From the NCBI RefSeq assembly GCF_030813515.1, contig NZ_JAUSUK010000001.1:1426001-1490000 (forward strand): DNA of 64,000 bases, in the 5' to 3' direction. Shown one piece after another: positions 26,965 to 37,524 of this stretch. The position numbers and the translations under genes are program-made. The stretch's first letter is position 1, and each line of letters starts with the position of its first letter. The DNA comes from Rhodopseudomonas julia. GTDB taxonomy: Bacteria > Pseudomonadota > Alphaproteobacteria > Rhizobiales > Afifellaceae. Under the pieces are notes generated by a model that saw only the letters and a program-made list of their open reading frames with translations, searched no databases and had not been told where the DNA came from.

Positions 26965-28095
26965 ATGAAAAATCCGGTCTCTCGAACCTATGATCGCCTG
27001 GCGGCGGAAGGCGGCATCACCCCCGACCCCGTCCAGAAAGAGCTCGCTTCGCGGCTCGACGCGCTGCTTGCCGCGCTTGCGGAAGAGCGCACAAAATCGA
27101 AAAAGAGCCCGCTCGGATGGCTGTTTTCCGGGGGGCGCCGGCCCGAACCTGTTCCCGGCCTCTACATCTGGGGTTCGGTCGGGCGCGGCAAGACGATGCT
27201 CATGGACATCTTCTTCGAGGCCGCTCCCAACACGCGCAAGCGCCGGGCGCATTTCCACGATTTCATGGAAGACGTGCACGAGCGCATCGCCCACTTCCGC
27301 CAGCGCCTCAAGGCCGGCGAGGTGGAAGGTGACGATCCGATCAAGCCGGTGGCACGCGACATCGCGACCGAGACCAGGCTTCTCTGCTTCGATGAATTCG
27401 CCGTCAACGACATCGCCGATGCGATGATCCTGGGCCGGCTTTTCGAGAAGCTCTTCGCCGAGGGCGTGACGCTCGTCGCCACCTCAAACGTGCCGCCCGA
27501 CCGGCTTTACGAGAACGGCCTCAACCGGGCGCTCTTCCTACCGTTCATCGACCTTATCAATAAGTCTAACGCCGTATTCCATCTCGATGCGCCGCACGAT
27601 TACCGTCTCGATAAACACGGCGAGGAGCCGCTCTATGTGACGCCGCTCGGGGAGGCGGCCGACGAGATCCTCGACGCGCATTTCGAGCGCCTCTCGGGTG
27701 AAGCCCGAGGGACTGCGCAGCAACTGAGCCTGCGCGGCCGTCATCTCGATGTGCCGGAAGCGGCAGGCGGCGTTGCCCGCTTCGGCTTTCACGAGCTTTG
27801 CGAGAAGCCTCTCGGCAGCGCCGATTATCTGAAGCTTGCCAAGACCTTCCACACGATCATCGTGTCCGGGATCCCGGTCATGAGCCCGCAGACGCGCAAC
27901 GAGGCGAAGCGCTTCATCAATCTCATCGACACGCTCTACGATCAAAAGATCCGCTTCATCGCGTCGGCAGAGGCGGAGCCGGATGCCTTGTGGCAGGGCA
28001 CGAGCGGGGCGGAAGCCTTCGAATTTCAGCGCACGGCGTCGCGCCTGACGGAGATGCGTTCGGACGCCTGGCCGGGCGAGGTATCCGAGCGCTGA
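26965..28095 (+). CDS. zapE: Cell division protein ZapE (AFG1-like ATPase)
   Basis: This 376-residue P-loop ATPase of the AFG1/ZapE family binds FtsZ and, in other bacteria, acts late in division under stress. Walker A is GSVGRGKT (residues 70-77) in YIWGSVGRGKTMLMD; Walker B is LLCFDEFAVNDIADAM. The sensor region TLVATSNVPPDRLYENGL is conserved. The length is typical. The ATG at 26965 is preferred over an upstream TTG. The gene precedes mdh, as it does in many Hyphomicrobiales, with 158 bp between. Confidence 0.95.
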   Translation: MKNPVSRTYDRLAAEGGITPDPVQKELASRLDALLAALAEERTKSKKSPLGWLFSGGRRPEPVPGLYIWGSVGRGKTMLMDIFFEAAPNTRKRRAHFHDFMEDVHERIAHFRQRLKAGEVEGDDPIKPVARDIATETRLLCFDEFAVNDIADAMILGRLFEKLFAEGVTLVATSNVPPDRLYENGLNRALFLPFIDLINKSNAVFHLDAPHDYRLDKHGEEPLYVTPLGEAADEILDAHFERLSGEARGTAQQLSLRGRHLDVPEAAGGVARFGFHELCEKPLGSADYLKLAKTFHTIIVSGIPVMSPQTRNEAKRFINLIDTLYDQKIRFIASAEAEPDALWQGTSGAEAFEFQRTASRLTEMRSDAWPGEVSER

Positions 28096-28198
28096 TGAGT
28101 GAGGCCGGGCTCTCGCGAGCCCAGTTCGGCGCGCCATTCCGCGCCCGCTGCAGAGCTGGCCAGCGCTTGCCACGGTGCGACATTCGCGCTACTCCGCG

Positions 28199-28214
28199 CA
28201 CTCTCTTTTGAGAG
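28199..28214. other. Small hairpin upstream of mdh
   Basis: ACTCTC-TTTT-GAGAGT is a 6-bp stem with a T4 loop, 40 bp before the mdh ATG. It may be a leader hairpin or a weak terminator for zapE; there is no clear T-run after it. Confidence 0.35.
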
Positions 28215-28241
28215 TTCTTCGCTCTCGTTATCTACGTCTAG

Positions 28242-29219
<978 letters not shown>

Positions 29220-29235
29220 ACGGCAGGGGGGCCGG

Positions 29236-30429
29236 ATGAACATCCACGAATACCAGGCAAAGGCTGTCCTCAAGGAATACGGGGCGCCGGTCGCTGCCGG
29301 CGTCATGATCACGTCTGCCGATGAGGCCGAGGCGGCGGCCAAAAAGCTGCCGGGTCCGCTTTATGTCGTCAAAAGCCAGATCCATGCCGGCGGCCGAGGC
29401 AAGGGCCGCTTCAAGGAACTCGGCGAGGATGCCAAGGGCGGCGTGCGGCTCGCCAAGAGCATTGAGGACGTTGTCGCCAACGCCAAGGAAATGCTTGGCC
29501 ACACCCTCGTCACCAAGCAGACGGGGCCGGCCGGCAAGGTGGTCAACCGGCTCTACATCGAAGACGGCGCCGACATTGCGCGCGAGCTCTATCTTTCTCT
29601 GCTCGTCGATCGCAGCAGCGGTCGTGTCGCCTTCGTGGCGTCGACCGAAGGCGGCATGGATATCGAAACCGTCGCCGAAGAGACGCCGGACAAGATCCTG
29701 ACCCTGCCGATCGATCCGCTCGCCGGCGTCAGCGATGCCGATGCGGCGAAGCTCGCCGCGGCGCTCGAGCTTGAGGCTCCCGCAAAAGACGAATTCGGGC
29801 AGCTTGCCCGAATTCTCTACAAGGCGTTCGCCGACGAGGATATGAGCCTTCTGGAAATCAATCCGCTGATCGTCATGAAGGATGGGCATCTCAGGGTGCT
29901 CGACGCCAAGGTGTCCTTCGACGGCAACGCGCTCTTCCGGCATCCGGAGATCGTCGAGCTGCGCGACAAGACCGAAGAGGATGCCAAAGAGATCGAGGCT
30001 TCCGAGCACGATCTCGCCTATGTGGCACTCACTGGCGATATCGGTTGCATGGTGAACGGCGCGGGCCTCGCCATGGCCACGATGGACATCATCAAGCTCT
30101 ACGGCGCTGAGCCGGCGAACTTCCTCGATGTCGGCGGCGGCGCCTCCAAGGAGAAGGTGACGGCCGCCTTCAAGATCATCACCGCCGATCCGAATGTGAA
30201 GGGCATCCTGATCAATATCTTCGGCGGCATCATGCGCTGCGACGTGATCGCGGAAGGCGTCATCGCTGCGGTCAAGGAAGTGGGCCTCAAGGTTCCGCTC
30301 GTGGTGCGCCTCGAGGGCACCAACGTGGCGCTCGGCAAGAAGATCATCGAGGAAAGCGGCCTCAACGTCATCGCCGCCGATGATCTCGACGATGCGGCCA
30401 AGAAGATCGTCAAAGCCGTCAAAGGCTGA
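29236..30429 (+). CDS. sucC: Succinate-CoA ligase (ADP-forming) beta subunit
   Basis: SucC, 397 residues, has an N-terminal ATP-grasp domain ([19 protein letters not shown] onward) that binds the nucleotide, and a C-terminal CoA-ligase domain with [19 protein letters not shown] and the power-helix region [15 protein letters not shown]. It makes succinyl-CoA or, in the TCA direction, succinate plus ATP, with SucD. The ATG at 29236 begins the conserved N-terminus. The small gene at 30433 follows after 3 bases. Confidence 0.97.
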   Translation: MNIHEYQAKAVLKEYGAPVAAGVMITSADEAEAAAKKLPGPLYVVKSQIHAGGRGKGRFKELGEDAKGGVRLAKSIEDVVANAKEMLGHTLVTKQTGPAGKVVNRLYIEDGADIARELYLSLLVDRSSGRVAFVASTEGGMDIETVAEETPDKILTLPIDPLAGVSDADAAKLAAALELEAPAKDEFGQLARILYKAFADEDMSLLEINPLIVMKDGHLRVLDAKVSFDGNALFRHPEIVELRDKTEEDAKEIEASEHDLAYVALTGDIGCMVNGAGLAMATMDIIKLYGAEPANFLDVGGGASKEKVTAAFKIITADPNVKGILINIFGGIMRCDVIAEGVIAAVKEVGLKVPLVVRLEGTNVALGKKIIEESGLNVIAADDLDDAAKKIVKAVKG

Positions 30430-30432
30430 TCA

Positions 30433-30642
30433 ATGGCCGAATTCATCGCCGTCTGGCTTCCTCTGGTCTGCATCTTTCTCGTCTTCGGCGCCTTGATGGT
30501 GATCGTGTCGAAAAAACAGATGCGCAGCTATTCGAACCATGTGGCAGAGGTGAAGGCGATCAACGACGAGATCGTTGCCGTCAACCGTGAGGTGATCGCC
30601 GAGCTTCGGGAGATCAAACAGATTCTGAAGGACAAGAACTGA
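30433..30642 (+). CDS. 69-residue membrane/coiled-coil protein between sucC and sucD
   Basis: This unrecognised small protein has a single hydrophobic segment at residues 4-25 ([20 protein letters not shown]) followed by a charged helix from about 36 to 66 with hydrophobics at 43, 47, 50, 54, 58, 61 and 65, a heptad-like pattern for a short coiled coil. It starts 3 bases after the sucC stop, and its own stop overlaps the sucD ATG (TGATG), so it is almost certainly co-translated with both subunits. That tight packing between two subunits of one enzyme is the best evidence it is real. It might tether succinyl-CoA synthetase to the membrane; this is inference. Confidence 0.78.
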   Translation: MAEFIAVWLPLVCIFLVFGALMVIVSKKQMRSYSNHVAEVKAINDEIVAVNREVIAELREIKQILKDKN

Positions 30643-31550
30643 TGTCCATTCTCGTCGACAAGAATACCAAGGTCATCGTCCAGGGGCTGACGGGCAAGAC
30701 CGGCACGTTCCATACCGAGCAGGCGCTCGCCTATTACGGCACCAAGATGGTTGCCGGGGTGCATCCGAAAAAAGGTGGCCAGACCTGGGAGAACGGCGTC
30801 GAGGGCGCCGCCGAACTGCCGATTTTCGCTTCCGTCGCTGAAGCCAAGGAAAAGACGGGCGCCACGGCCTCTGTCATCTATGTGCCGCCGGTGGGTGCCG
30901 GCGCTGCCATCGAAGAGGCGATCGACGCGGAAGTCCCCTTCATCGTCTGCATCACCGAAGGCATTCCGGTGATGGACATGGTCAGGGTCAAGGCGAAGCT
31001 CGACAAATCGAAGTCCCGGCTTCTCGGCCCGAATTGCCCGGGCGTGTTGACGCCGGAAGAGTGCAAGATCGGCATCATGCCAGGCTCGATCTTCAAGAAG
31101 GGCTCGGTCGGTGTCGTGTCGCGCTCTGGCACGCTCACCTACGAAGCGGTCTTCCAGACGACGAATGCCGGCCTCGGCCAGACGACGGCCGTCGGCATCG
31201 GCGGCGATCCGGTCAAGGGCACGGAATTCATCGACATCCTGGAAATGTTCCTCGCCGACGATGCGACGGAATCGATCATCATGATCGGTGAAATCGGCGG
31301 TTCGGCTGAAGAGGACGCTGCGCAGTTTCTCGCCGACGAGAAGAAGAAGGGGCGGTGGAAGCCGACCGTCGGCTTCATCGCCGGACGCACGGCACCTCCG
31401 GGACGCACCATGGGCCATGCCGGTGCCGTCATCTCCGGCGGCAAGGGTGGTGCCGAAGACAAGATCTCTGCGATGGAAGCGGCCGGTATCGTCGTTTCTC
31501 CCTCGCCCGCCAAGCTTGGCGACACGCTGGTGGAGGTTCTCAAGGGCTGA
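30642..31550 (+). CDS. sucD: Succinate-CoA ligase alpha subunit
   Basis: SucD, 302 residues, carries the CoA-binding domain ([20 protein letters not shown]) and the phosphohistidine site in [14 protein letters not shown], the active histidine phosphorylated during turnover with SucC. The block [20 protein letters not shown] is typical. Its ATG overlaps the stop of the small membrane protein gene by one base. The next gene, sucA, starts 225 bp later and may have its own promoter. Confidence 0.98.
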   Translation: MSILVDKNTKVIVQGLTGKTGTFHTEQALAYYGTKMVAGVHPKKGGQTWENGVEGAAELPIFASVAEAKEKTGATASVIYVPPVGAGAAIEEAIDAEVPFIVCITEGIPVMDMVRVKAKLDKSKSRLLGPNCPGVLTPEECKIGIMPGSIFKKGSVGVVSRSGTLTYEAVFQTTNAGLGQTTAVGIGGDPVKGTEFIDILEMFLADDATESIIMIGEIGGSAEEDAAQFLADEKKKGRWKPTVGFIAGRTAPPGRTMGHAGAVISGGKGGAEDKISAMEAAGIVVSPSPAKLGDTLVEVLKG

Positions 31551-31775
31551 TGCCTTTGCGCCGCGCCGCGAGCCGTGCGCGGGCGGCGCCCCAGCCTGCT
31601 CAAACGGAGAAGTGGAGCGGAATTTTCCGCTTTTTGGATCGTTTCGCAGTTGGCGAAAGCAGCCGATTACACTAACTCCGCGTTTGCAAAAGGCGTATAG
31701 ATTGCGCCAGGTCGTCGCAGGGGCGGGCGTCGGCGCAAACCGAGAAAGGCGTAGGATAAGTTCCTGCGGAAGGCT

Positions 31776-34748
31776 ATGGCACGGCAAATCTCGAACGAAG
31801 CCCTCCGACAATCTTCGTTTCTTTACGGCGGCAACGCCGAATACCTGGAGCAGCTTTACGCGCGCTACCAGAACGATCCTGCCTCCGTCGGCGACGGATG
31901 GCGGGATTTTTTTCAAGAGCTGAAGGACGAGAAGAACGACGTCATCCGTGAGGCGCGGGGCGCGCCCTGGGAGCGACCCGACTGGCCGATCGTCGCAAAC
32001 GGCGAACTCGTCTCCGCTCTCGACGGCAATTGGCAAGGCGTCGAGCGGCATATCGATACGAAGGTCCGCGCCAAGGCCCAGAAGGCTGGCGTCGATCTCT
32101 CAGAGCCGGAAGTCCTGCAGGCGACACGTGATTCCGTCCGCGCCCTGATGATGATCCGCGCCTATCGTATGCGCGGCCATTTTCACGCCAATCTCGATCC
32201 GCTCGGCATCGCCGCCATGCGCGACCACGAGGAGCTGCATCCCTCTTCCTATGGCTTCACGGAAGCCGATTACGAGCGGCCGATCTTCCTCGATTGGGTT
32301 CTCGGGCTCGAATTCGCCACCATCCCGCAGATGCTGGCGATCCTTCGGCGCACCTATTGTTCGACGCTCGGCGTCGAATTCATGCATATCTCCGCCCCGG
32401 ACGAGAAGGGATGGATCCAGGAGCGCATCGAGGGGCCGGACAAGGAGATCACGTTTACCGACGAGGGCAAGCGCGCCATCCTCAACAAGCTGATCGAGGC
32501 GGAAGGCTTCGAGAAGTTTCTCGACATCAAATATACCGGCACGAAGCGCTTCGGTCTCGACGGTTCGGAGGCGCTGATCCCGGCGCTCGAGCAGATCATT
32601 AAGCGTGGCGGCCATCTCGGGCTGCGGGAAATCGCCTTCGGCATGGCGCATCGCGGCCGCCTCAACGTGCTCGGCCTCGTCATGGGCAAGCCGTTGCACG
32701 CCATCTTCCACGAATTCAAGGGCGGCTCCGCGCAGCCCGACGACGTCGAAGGTTCGGGCGATGTGAAGTACCATCTCGGGGCTTCCTCCGACCGTGAATT
32801 CGACGGCAACAAGGTGCATCTCGGCCTCACCGCCAACCCCTCGCATCTTGAGATCGTCGATCCGGTGGTGCTCGGAAAATCACGCGCCAAGCAGGATCGC
32901 TGGGAGGAGCCGAACGAGGAAGGAATCCGCGAGCGCTCGAGCGTTCTTCCGCTCCTCATTCACGGCGATGCGGCCTTTGCCGGCCAGGGCGTCGTTGCCG
33001 AGTGTTTCGGGCTTTCGGGCCTCCGCGGCCATCGCACCGGCGGTTCGATCCATTTCATCATCAACAACCAGATCGGCTTCACCACCAATCCGCGTCTGTC
33101 GCGCTCTTCGCCTTATCCGTCCGATGTCGCAAAGATGATCGAAGCGCCGATTTTCCACGTGAACGGAGACGATCCGGAGGCGGTGGTGTTCGCCGCGAAG
33201 GTGGCGACGGAATTCCGGCAGCGCTTCAAGAAGCCGGTCGTCATCGACATGTTCTGCTACCGGCGCTTCGGGCACAACGAATCCGATGAGCCGAGCTTCA
33301 CGCAGCCGCTGATGTATCGCGAGATCCGCAAGCATCCGACGACGCTTGCGGTCTACGGGAAAAAGCTCATCGAAGAGGGGCTGACGAGCGAAGAACAGAT
33401 CGAAGAGCGCAAAGCCCAGTGGCGCGCGCAACTCGACGAGGAATTCGAGATCGGCCAGAACTACAAGCCGAACAAGGCCGACTGGCTCGACGGCATGTGG
33501 ATGGGCCTGACGACGCCGAAAGCCTCCGATGAGCGCCGGGTCGGGCGCACGGGCGTCGAGCTCGAACGCCTCAACCAGATCGGCATGGCGCTGACCGAAG
33601 CGCCGAAGGATTTCAAGATCCACAAGACCATCCGGCGCTTCCTCGACAATCGGCGCAAGATGCTGGAAACGGGCGAGGGCATCGACTGGGCGATGGGCGA
33701 GGCGCTCGCCTTTGGCAGCCTGCTTGCCGAGGGCCACAAGGTGCGGCTCTCCGGCCAGGACGTGGAGCGCGGCACCTTCTCGCAGCGCCACACGGTGCTC
33801 TACGACCAGGAGACGGAAGAGCGCTACGTTTCGCTCAACAATCTCGGCCGCAAGCAGGAGACCTTCGAGGTCGTCAATTCGATGCTGTCGGAAGAAGCTG
33901 TGCTCGGGTTTGAATACGGCTATTCGGTTTCCGAGCCGCGCGGCTTGACCCTGTGGGAAGCGCAGTTTGGCGATTTCGCCAACGGCGCGCAGGTGATCTT
34001 CGACCAGTTCATCTCGTCGGCCGAGCGCAAATGGCTGAGAATGTCAGGCCTCGTCTGTCTTTTGCCGCATGGCTACGAGGGGCAGGGGCCTGAGCATTCT
34101 TCGGCCCGGCTGGAGCGCTTCCTGCAGATGTGCGCGGAAGACAATATGCAGGTCGCCAATTGCACGACGCCTGCCAACTACTTCCACATTCTGCGCCGTC
34201 AGCTGCACCGGAACTTCCGCAAGCCGCTCATTTTGATGACGCCGAAGAGCCTGCTGCGCCACAAGCGGGCTGTCTCCAAGCTCGATGAATTCGTCAAGGA
34301 CACGTCCTTCCATCGGATTCTCTTCGACGATGCCGATCGCAACGAGGGCGAGGGCATCCGCTTGAAGCCGGACGCGGACATCCGCCGTGTCGTCGTCTCC
34401 TCCGGCAAAGTCTATTACGACCTCTTCGAGGAGCGCGAAGAACGCGGCATCGACGATGTCTATCTCTTGCGGCTGGAACAGTTTTATCCGTTCCCGATGA
34501 CGGCGCTCACCAAGCAGATGGCACGCTTCCCGAAGGCAGAGCTCGTCTGGTGTCAGGAAGAGCCGAAAAATATGGGCGGATGGGCTTTCGTGAAGCCGCG
34601 TCTGGTCAATATCCTGAATACGCTGGAGTTGCCCCAGGAGAAGCCGCGCTATGCCGGCCGACCGGCTTCGGCGGCGACCGCCACCGGCGTCATGTCGCGA
34701 CATCTGCAGCAGCGGGCGAAATTTCTCGACGAGGCGCTCGGCGAATAG
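31776..34748 (+). CDS. sucA: 2-oxoglutarate dehydrogenase E1 component
   Basis: SucA, 990 residues, is the ThDP-dependent E1 of the 2-oxoglutarate dehydrogenase complex. The N-terminal E2-interacting segment SSFLYGGNAEYLEQLYARYQ is present. The ThDP-binding region includes FGMAHRGRLNVL and HINGDDPEAV-like HVNGDDPEAVVFAAKVATEF. The substrate-side FNNYDD-like and C-terminal transketolase parts follow, ending near QQRAKFLDEALGE. It works with sucB (E2) 62 bp downstream and lpd (E3). Confidence 0.98.
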   Translation: MARQISNEALRQSSFLYGGNAEYLEQLYARYQNDPASVGDGWRDFFQELKDEKNDVIREARGAPWERPDWPIVANGELVSALDGNWQGVERHIDTKVRAKAQKAGVDLSEPEVLQATRDSVRALMMIRAYRMRGHFHANLDPLGIAAMRDHEELHPSSYGFTEADYERPIFLDWVLGLEFATIPQMLAILRRTYCSTLGVEFMHISAPDEKGWIQERIEGPDKEITFTDEGKRAILNKLIEAEGFEKFLDIKYTGTKRFGLDGSEALIPALEQIIKRGGHLGLREIAFGMAHRGRLNVLGLVMGKPLHAIFHEFKGGSAQPDDVEGSGDVKYHLGASSDREFDGNKVHLGLTANPSHLEIVDPVVLGKSRAKQDRWEEPNEEGIRERSSVLPLLIHGDAAFAGQGVVAECFGLSGLRGHRTGGSIHFIINNQIGFTTNPRLSRSSPYPSDVAKMIEAPIFHVNGDDPEAVVFAAKVATEFRQRFKKPVVIDMFCYRRFGHNESDEPSFTQPLMYREIRKHPTTLAVYGKKLIEEGLTSEEQIEERKAQWRAQLDEEFEIGQNYKPNKADWLDGMWMGLTTPKASDERRVGRTGVELERLNQIGMALTEAPKDFKIHKTIRRFLDNRRKMLETGEGIDWAMGEALAFGSLLAEGHKVRLSGQDVERGTFSQRHTVLYDQETEERYVSLNNLGRKQETFEVVNSMLSEEAVLGFEYGYSVSEPRGLTLWEAQFGDFANGAQVIFDQFISSAERKWLRMSGLVCLLPHGYEGQGPEHSSARLERFLQMCAEDNMQVANCTTPANYFHILRRQLHRNFRKPLILMTPKSLLRHKRAVSKLDEFVKDTSFHRILFDDADRNEGEGIRLKPDADIRRVVVSSGKVYYDLFEEREERGIDDVYLLRLEQFYPFPMTALTKQMARFPKAELVWCQEEPKNMGGWAFVKPRLVNILNTLELPQEKPRYAGRPASAATATGVMSRHLQQRAKFLDEALGE

Positions 34749-34810
34749 GCTGGGCGCTCCATTGTAGCTTATGACAGGCGCCGTAACGGCGCGACGAAAC
34801 GGGACGATCA

Positions 34811-36367
34811 ATGACAACGGACATCAAGGTTCCGACGCTTGGCGAATCGGTCACGGAAGCCACCGTCGGCCAATGGTTCAAAAAGGAAGGCGAGGCGGTG
34901 TCTCGCGACGAGCCGCTCGTCGAACTTGAAACCGACAAGGTCACGGTGGAAGTGCCGGCGCCTTCCGAAGGCACGCTGGAATCGATCGTCGTCAAGGCAG
35001 GCGAGACCGTCGAGGTCGGAACCCTTCTCGGCTCCATCGCCGCGGGCGACGGCAAGGCGAAGCCGGCAGAGAAGCCGGCTGCCGCAGCCTCGAACGGCAG
35101 TGGCAAGGCGGAGAAATCCGCCGCCGCGCCGAGCGCCGAGCGAGCCTCAGAGGATGAGGGCGGGGAAGGCGAGCTGATCGACATCGTCGTTCCCTCCGCC
35201 GGTGAATCCGTGACGGAGGCCGATGTCGGCGAATGGCTGAAGCAGGAGGGCGAGGAGGTCGCTCTCGATGAGGCCGTCGTCGAGCTTGAGACGGACAAGG
35301 CGGCCCAGGAGATCCCGGCCCAAGCGGCGGGTGTCTTGGCTGAAATCATCAAACAGCAGGGTGAGACGGTGACCGTCGGTCAGGTCCTCGGTCGCATCCG
35401 CGTCGGCGCCAAGGGCGCCAAAAAGGCGGAGGCTCCGGCGCCCAAGGCAGAGAAGGCGGAAGCAGCACCGAACGCCGGTGAGCGCAAACCCGCTCCTTCC
35501 GCCGCGAAGATGATGGAAGAGAAGGGGCTTGCCGCCGCCGATATGGATGGGTCCGGCAAAAAAGGCCAGGTCCTCAAAGGCGATGTGCTGAGAGCTCTCG
35601 AACAGGGATCCGAGCAACCGCAGGCGAAGCCCTCGGCGCCTCGCGCTCCTTCGCCGGAAGCCGACGAGAGCCGCGAAGAAAGGGTGAAGATGACCCGCCT
35701 TCGCCAGACCATCGCTCGGCGGCTGAAAGAGGCGCAGAACACCGCGGCGATGCTCACCACGTTCAACGACGTGGATATGGGCGCCGTCATGGATCTCAGG
35801 AAGACTTACCGCGACCTCTTTGAAAAGAAGCACGGCGTCCGTCTTGGCTTCATGGGCTTCTTCGTGAAGGCGGCGGTGGCCGCACTCAAGGAGATCCCGG
35901 CCGTCAATGCGGAGATCGATGGCACCGACCTCGTCTACAAGAACTATTATCACATCGGCGTCGCCGTCGGGACCGACAAGGGCCTCGTCGTGCCGGTCGT
36001 GCGTGACGCGCAGGACATGTCGGTTGCCGAGATCGAGAAAGAGATCGGCTCTCTCGGCAAAAAGGCGCGCGACGGCTCGCTCACCCTTCAGGACATGCAG
36101 GGCGGCACCTTCACCATCTCCAATGGCGGGGTCTACGGCTCCTTGATGTCGACGCCGATCCTCAACGCGCCGCAATCGGGCATTCTCGGCATGCACCGTA
36201 TTGAGGAGCGGCCCGTCGTCCGGAACGGTCAGGTCGTCGTCCGGCCGATGATGTACCTGGCGCTCTCCTACGATCACCGCGTCGTCGACGGCCAGGAAGC
36301 GGTGACCTTCCTCGTCAGGATCAAGGAAGCGATCGAAGATCCGCAGCGTCTCGTGCTCGATCTTTAA
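34811..36367 (+). CDS. sucB: 2-oxoglutarate dehydrogenase E2 (dihydrolipoyl succinyltransferase) with two lipoyl domains
   Basis: This E2 has 518 residues, about 110 more than the usual single-lipoyl alphaproteobacterial SucB. Two lipoyl domains are visible, with lipoyl-lysine K43 ([12 protein letters not shown]) and K163 ([12 protein letters not shown]), exactly 120 residues apart. A peripheral subunit-binding domain lies at about 227-265 ([20 protein letters not shown]), then the catalytic domain with [14 protein letters not shown] near the end. The linkers are rich in Ala, Pro, Lys and Glu. It belongs to the sucA-sucB-lpd complex; MAPEG and LysE genes follow before lpd. Confidence 0.96.
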   Translation: MTTDIKVPTLGESVTEATVGQWFKKEGEAVSRDEPLVELETDKVTVEVPAPSEGTLESIVVKAGETVEVGTLLGSIAAGDGKAKPAEKPAAAASNGSGKAEKSAAAPSAERASEDEGGEGELIDIVVPSAGESVTEADVGEWLKQEGEEVALDEAVVELETDKAAQEIPAQAAGVLAEIIKQQGETVTVGQVLGRIRVGAKGAKKAEAPAPKAEKAEAAPNAGERKPAPSAAKMMEEKGLAAADMDGSGKKGQVLKGDVLRALEQGSEQPQAKPSAPRAPSPEADESREERVKMTRLRQTIARRLKEAQNTAAMLTTFNDVDMGAVMDLRKTYRDLFEKKHGVRLGFMGFFVKAAVAALKEIPAVNAEIDGTDLVYKNYYHIGVAVGTDKGLVVPVVRDAQDMSVAEIEKEIGSLGKKARDGSLTLQDMQGGTFTISNGGVYGSLMSTPILNAPQSGILGMHRIEERPVVRNGQVVVRPMMYLALSYDHRVVDGQEAVTFLVRIKEAIEDPQRLVLDL

Positions 36368-36388
36368 GGCATCGCCAAGGGGGCTTGA

Positions 36389-36802
36389 ATGGAAGCGGCA
36401 GCGGCCGGTCTACCCACTGAGATGACGCTTCTTGGTTGGAGCGTCATCCTCCTGATCCTCCATATCATCGTCCAGTCCGGTGCGGCGACGCGCGAGACGG
36501 GGCTCGATTACAATGCGAGCCCGCGCGACGAGGGCAACAAGGCCTGGGGCGTCATGGCCGGGCGCTCGTCGCGGGCCCTGAAAAATTTCGTGGAAACCTA
36601 TCCCGCCTTCGTGGCTATGGCGCTGGCGCTCGCGGTGACCGACAAGACCGGCGGCCTTGGCGCGTTGGGTGCGCATGTCTGGTTCTGGGCACGTATCGTC
36701 TATCTGCCGCTCTATCTTTTCGGTATTCCTTATATCCGCAGCATCGTATGGATGATTTCCGTCGGCGGCATTTTGTTGATGCTATGGACGCTCTTCTTCT
36801 AG
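36389..36802 (+). CDS. MAPEG family membrane protein
   Basis: This 137-residue integral membrane protein has four hydrophobic segments. The motif GRSSRALKNFVETYPAFVAMAL and ARIVYLPLYLFGIPYIRS are typical of bacterial MAPEG proteins (membrane-associated proteins in eicosanoid and glutathione metabolism), whose bacterial functions are mostly unknown. It starts 21 bp after sucB. A link to the surrounding dehydrogenase genes is not evident from sequence. Confidence 0.88.
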   Translation: MEAAAAGLPTEMTLLGWSVILLILHIIVQSGAATRETGLDYNASPRDEGNKAWGVMAGRSSRALKNFVETYPAFVAMALALAVTDKTGGLGALGAHVWFWARIVYLPLYLFGIPYIRSIVWMISVGGILLMLWTLFF

Positions 36803-36845
36803 GGCCGATGCTGTAGCGGTCAGGGCCGCAACGAAAGGAGGCCCC

Positions 36846-37460
36846 ATGAGCGTCGAATTCTTCCTCACCTCGCTTTTGATCATTCTTATTCCGGGTACCG
36901 GCGTCGTCTATACGCTGGCGGCCGGTTTGTCCGGCGGGCAGCAGCGGGCGATCGTTGCCGCCCTTGGGTGCACGCTCGGTATCGTGCCGCATCTCACGGC
37001 CTCGATCCTCGGCCTGGCTGCGATCCTGCATGCGAGTGCCACGCTTTTCGCCTTCATAAAGTATCTCGGCGTCGCCTATCTTCTCTATCTCGCCTGGCAG
37101 ACGCTCAAATCCGCGGGACCGCTGGCGCTCTCAGGCCGACAAGAAACGCCGAAACGTGCGCTATCGATTGTACGCAACGGCATCCTCATCAATGTTCTCA
37201 ATCCGAAGCTGTCGATCTTCTTCGTTGCCTTCCTGCCGCAGTTCATCACGCCGGGAGCAGACTCGCCAACGGGTGAACTCCTCGTCTTGTCTCTCCTGTT
37301 CATGGCGATGACCTTTGTCGTCTTTGCACTCTATGGCGTGTTTGCGGCTGCCATGCGCGCAAAGGTCTTGCAAAACGCGCGGCTTATGCGCTGGCTGCAG
37401 CGGACGGTGGCCGTTGCTTTCGCCGGTTTCGGCCTGCGTCTGGCTTTCGCCAGTCGTTGA
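36846..37460 (+). CDS. LysE/RhtB family exporter
   Basis: This 204-residue membrane protein has about six hydrophobic segments and resembles LysE/RhtB amino acid exporters. The N-terminal LIILIPGTGVVYTLAAGLSG and central NGILINVLNPKLSIFFVAFLP are the family's two conserved stretches; in this branch the first usually reads PGP, and here PGT. An AAAGGAGG ribosome binding site lies just before the ATG. The substrate is not predictable. It lies between the MAPEG gene and lpd. Confidence 0.92.
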   Translation: MSVEFFLTSLLIILIPGTGVVYTLAAGLSGGQQRAIVAALGCTLGIVPHLTASILGLAAILHASATLFAFIKYLGVAYLLYLAWQTLKSAGPLALSGRQETPKRALSIVRNGILINVLNPKLSIFFVAFLPQFITPGADSPTGELLVLSLLFMAMTFVVFALYGVFAAAMRAKVLQNARLMRWLQRTVAVAFAGFGLRLAFASR

Positions 37461-37524
37461 TGCGGCCGGGCCGCCACCTACCTTAGTGACCTATCCTTCG
37501 AGAATTCTGGAGTAATCAGCCGAC

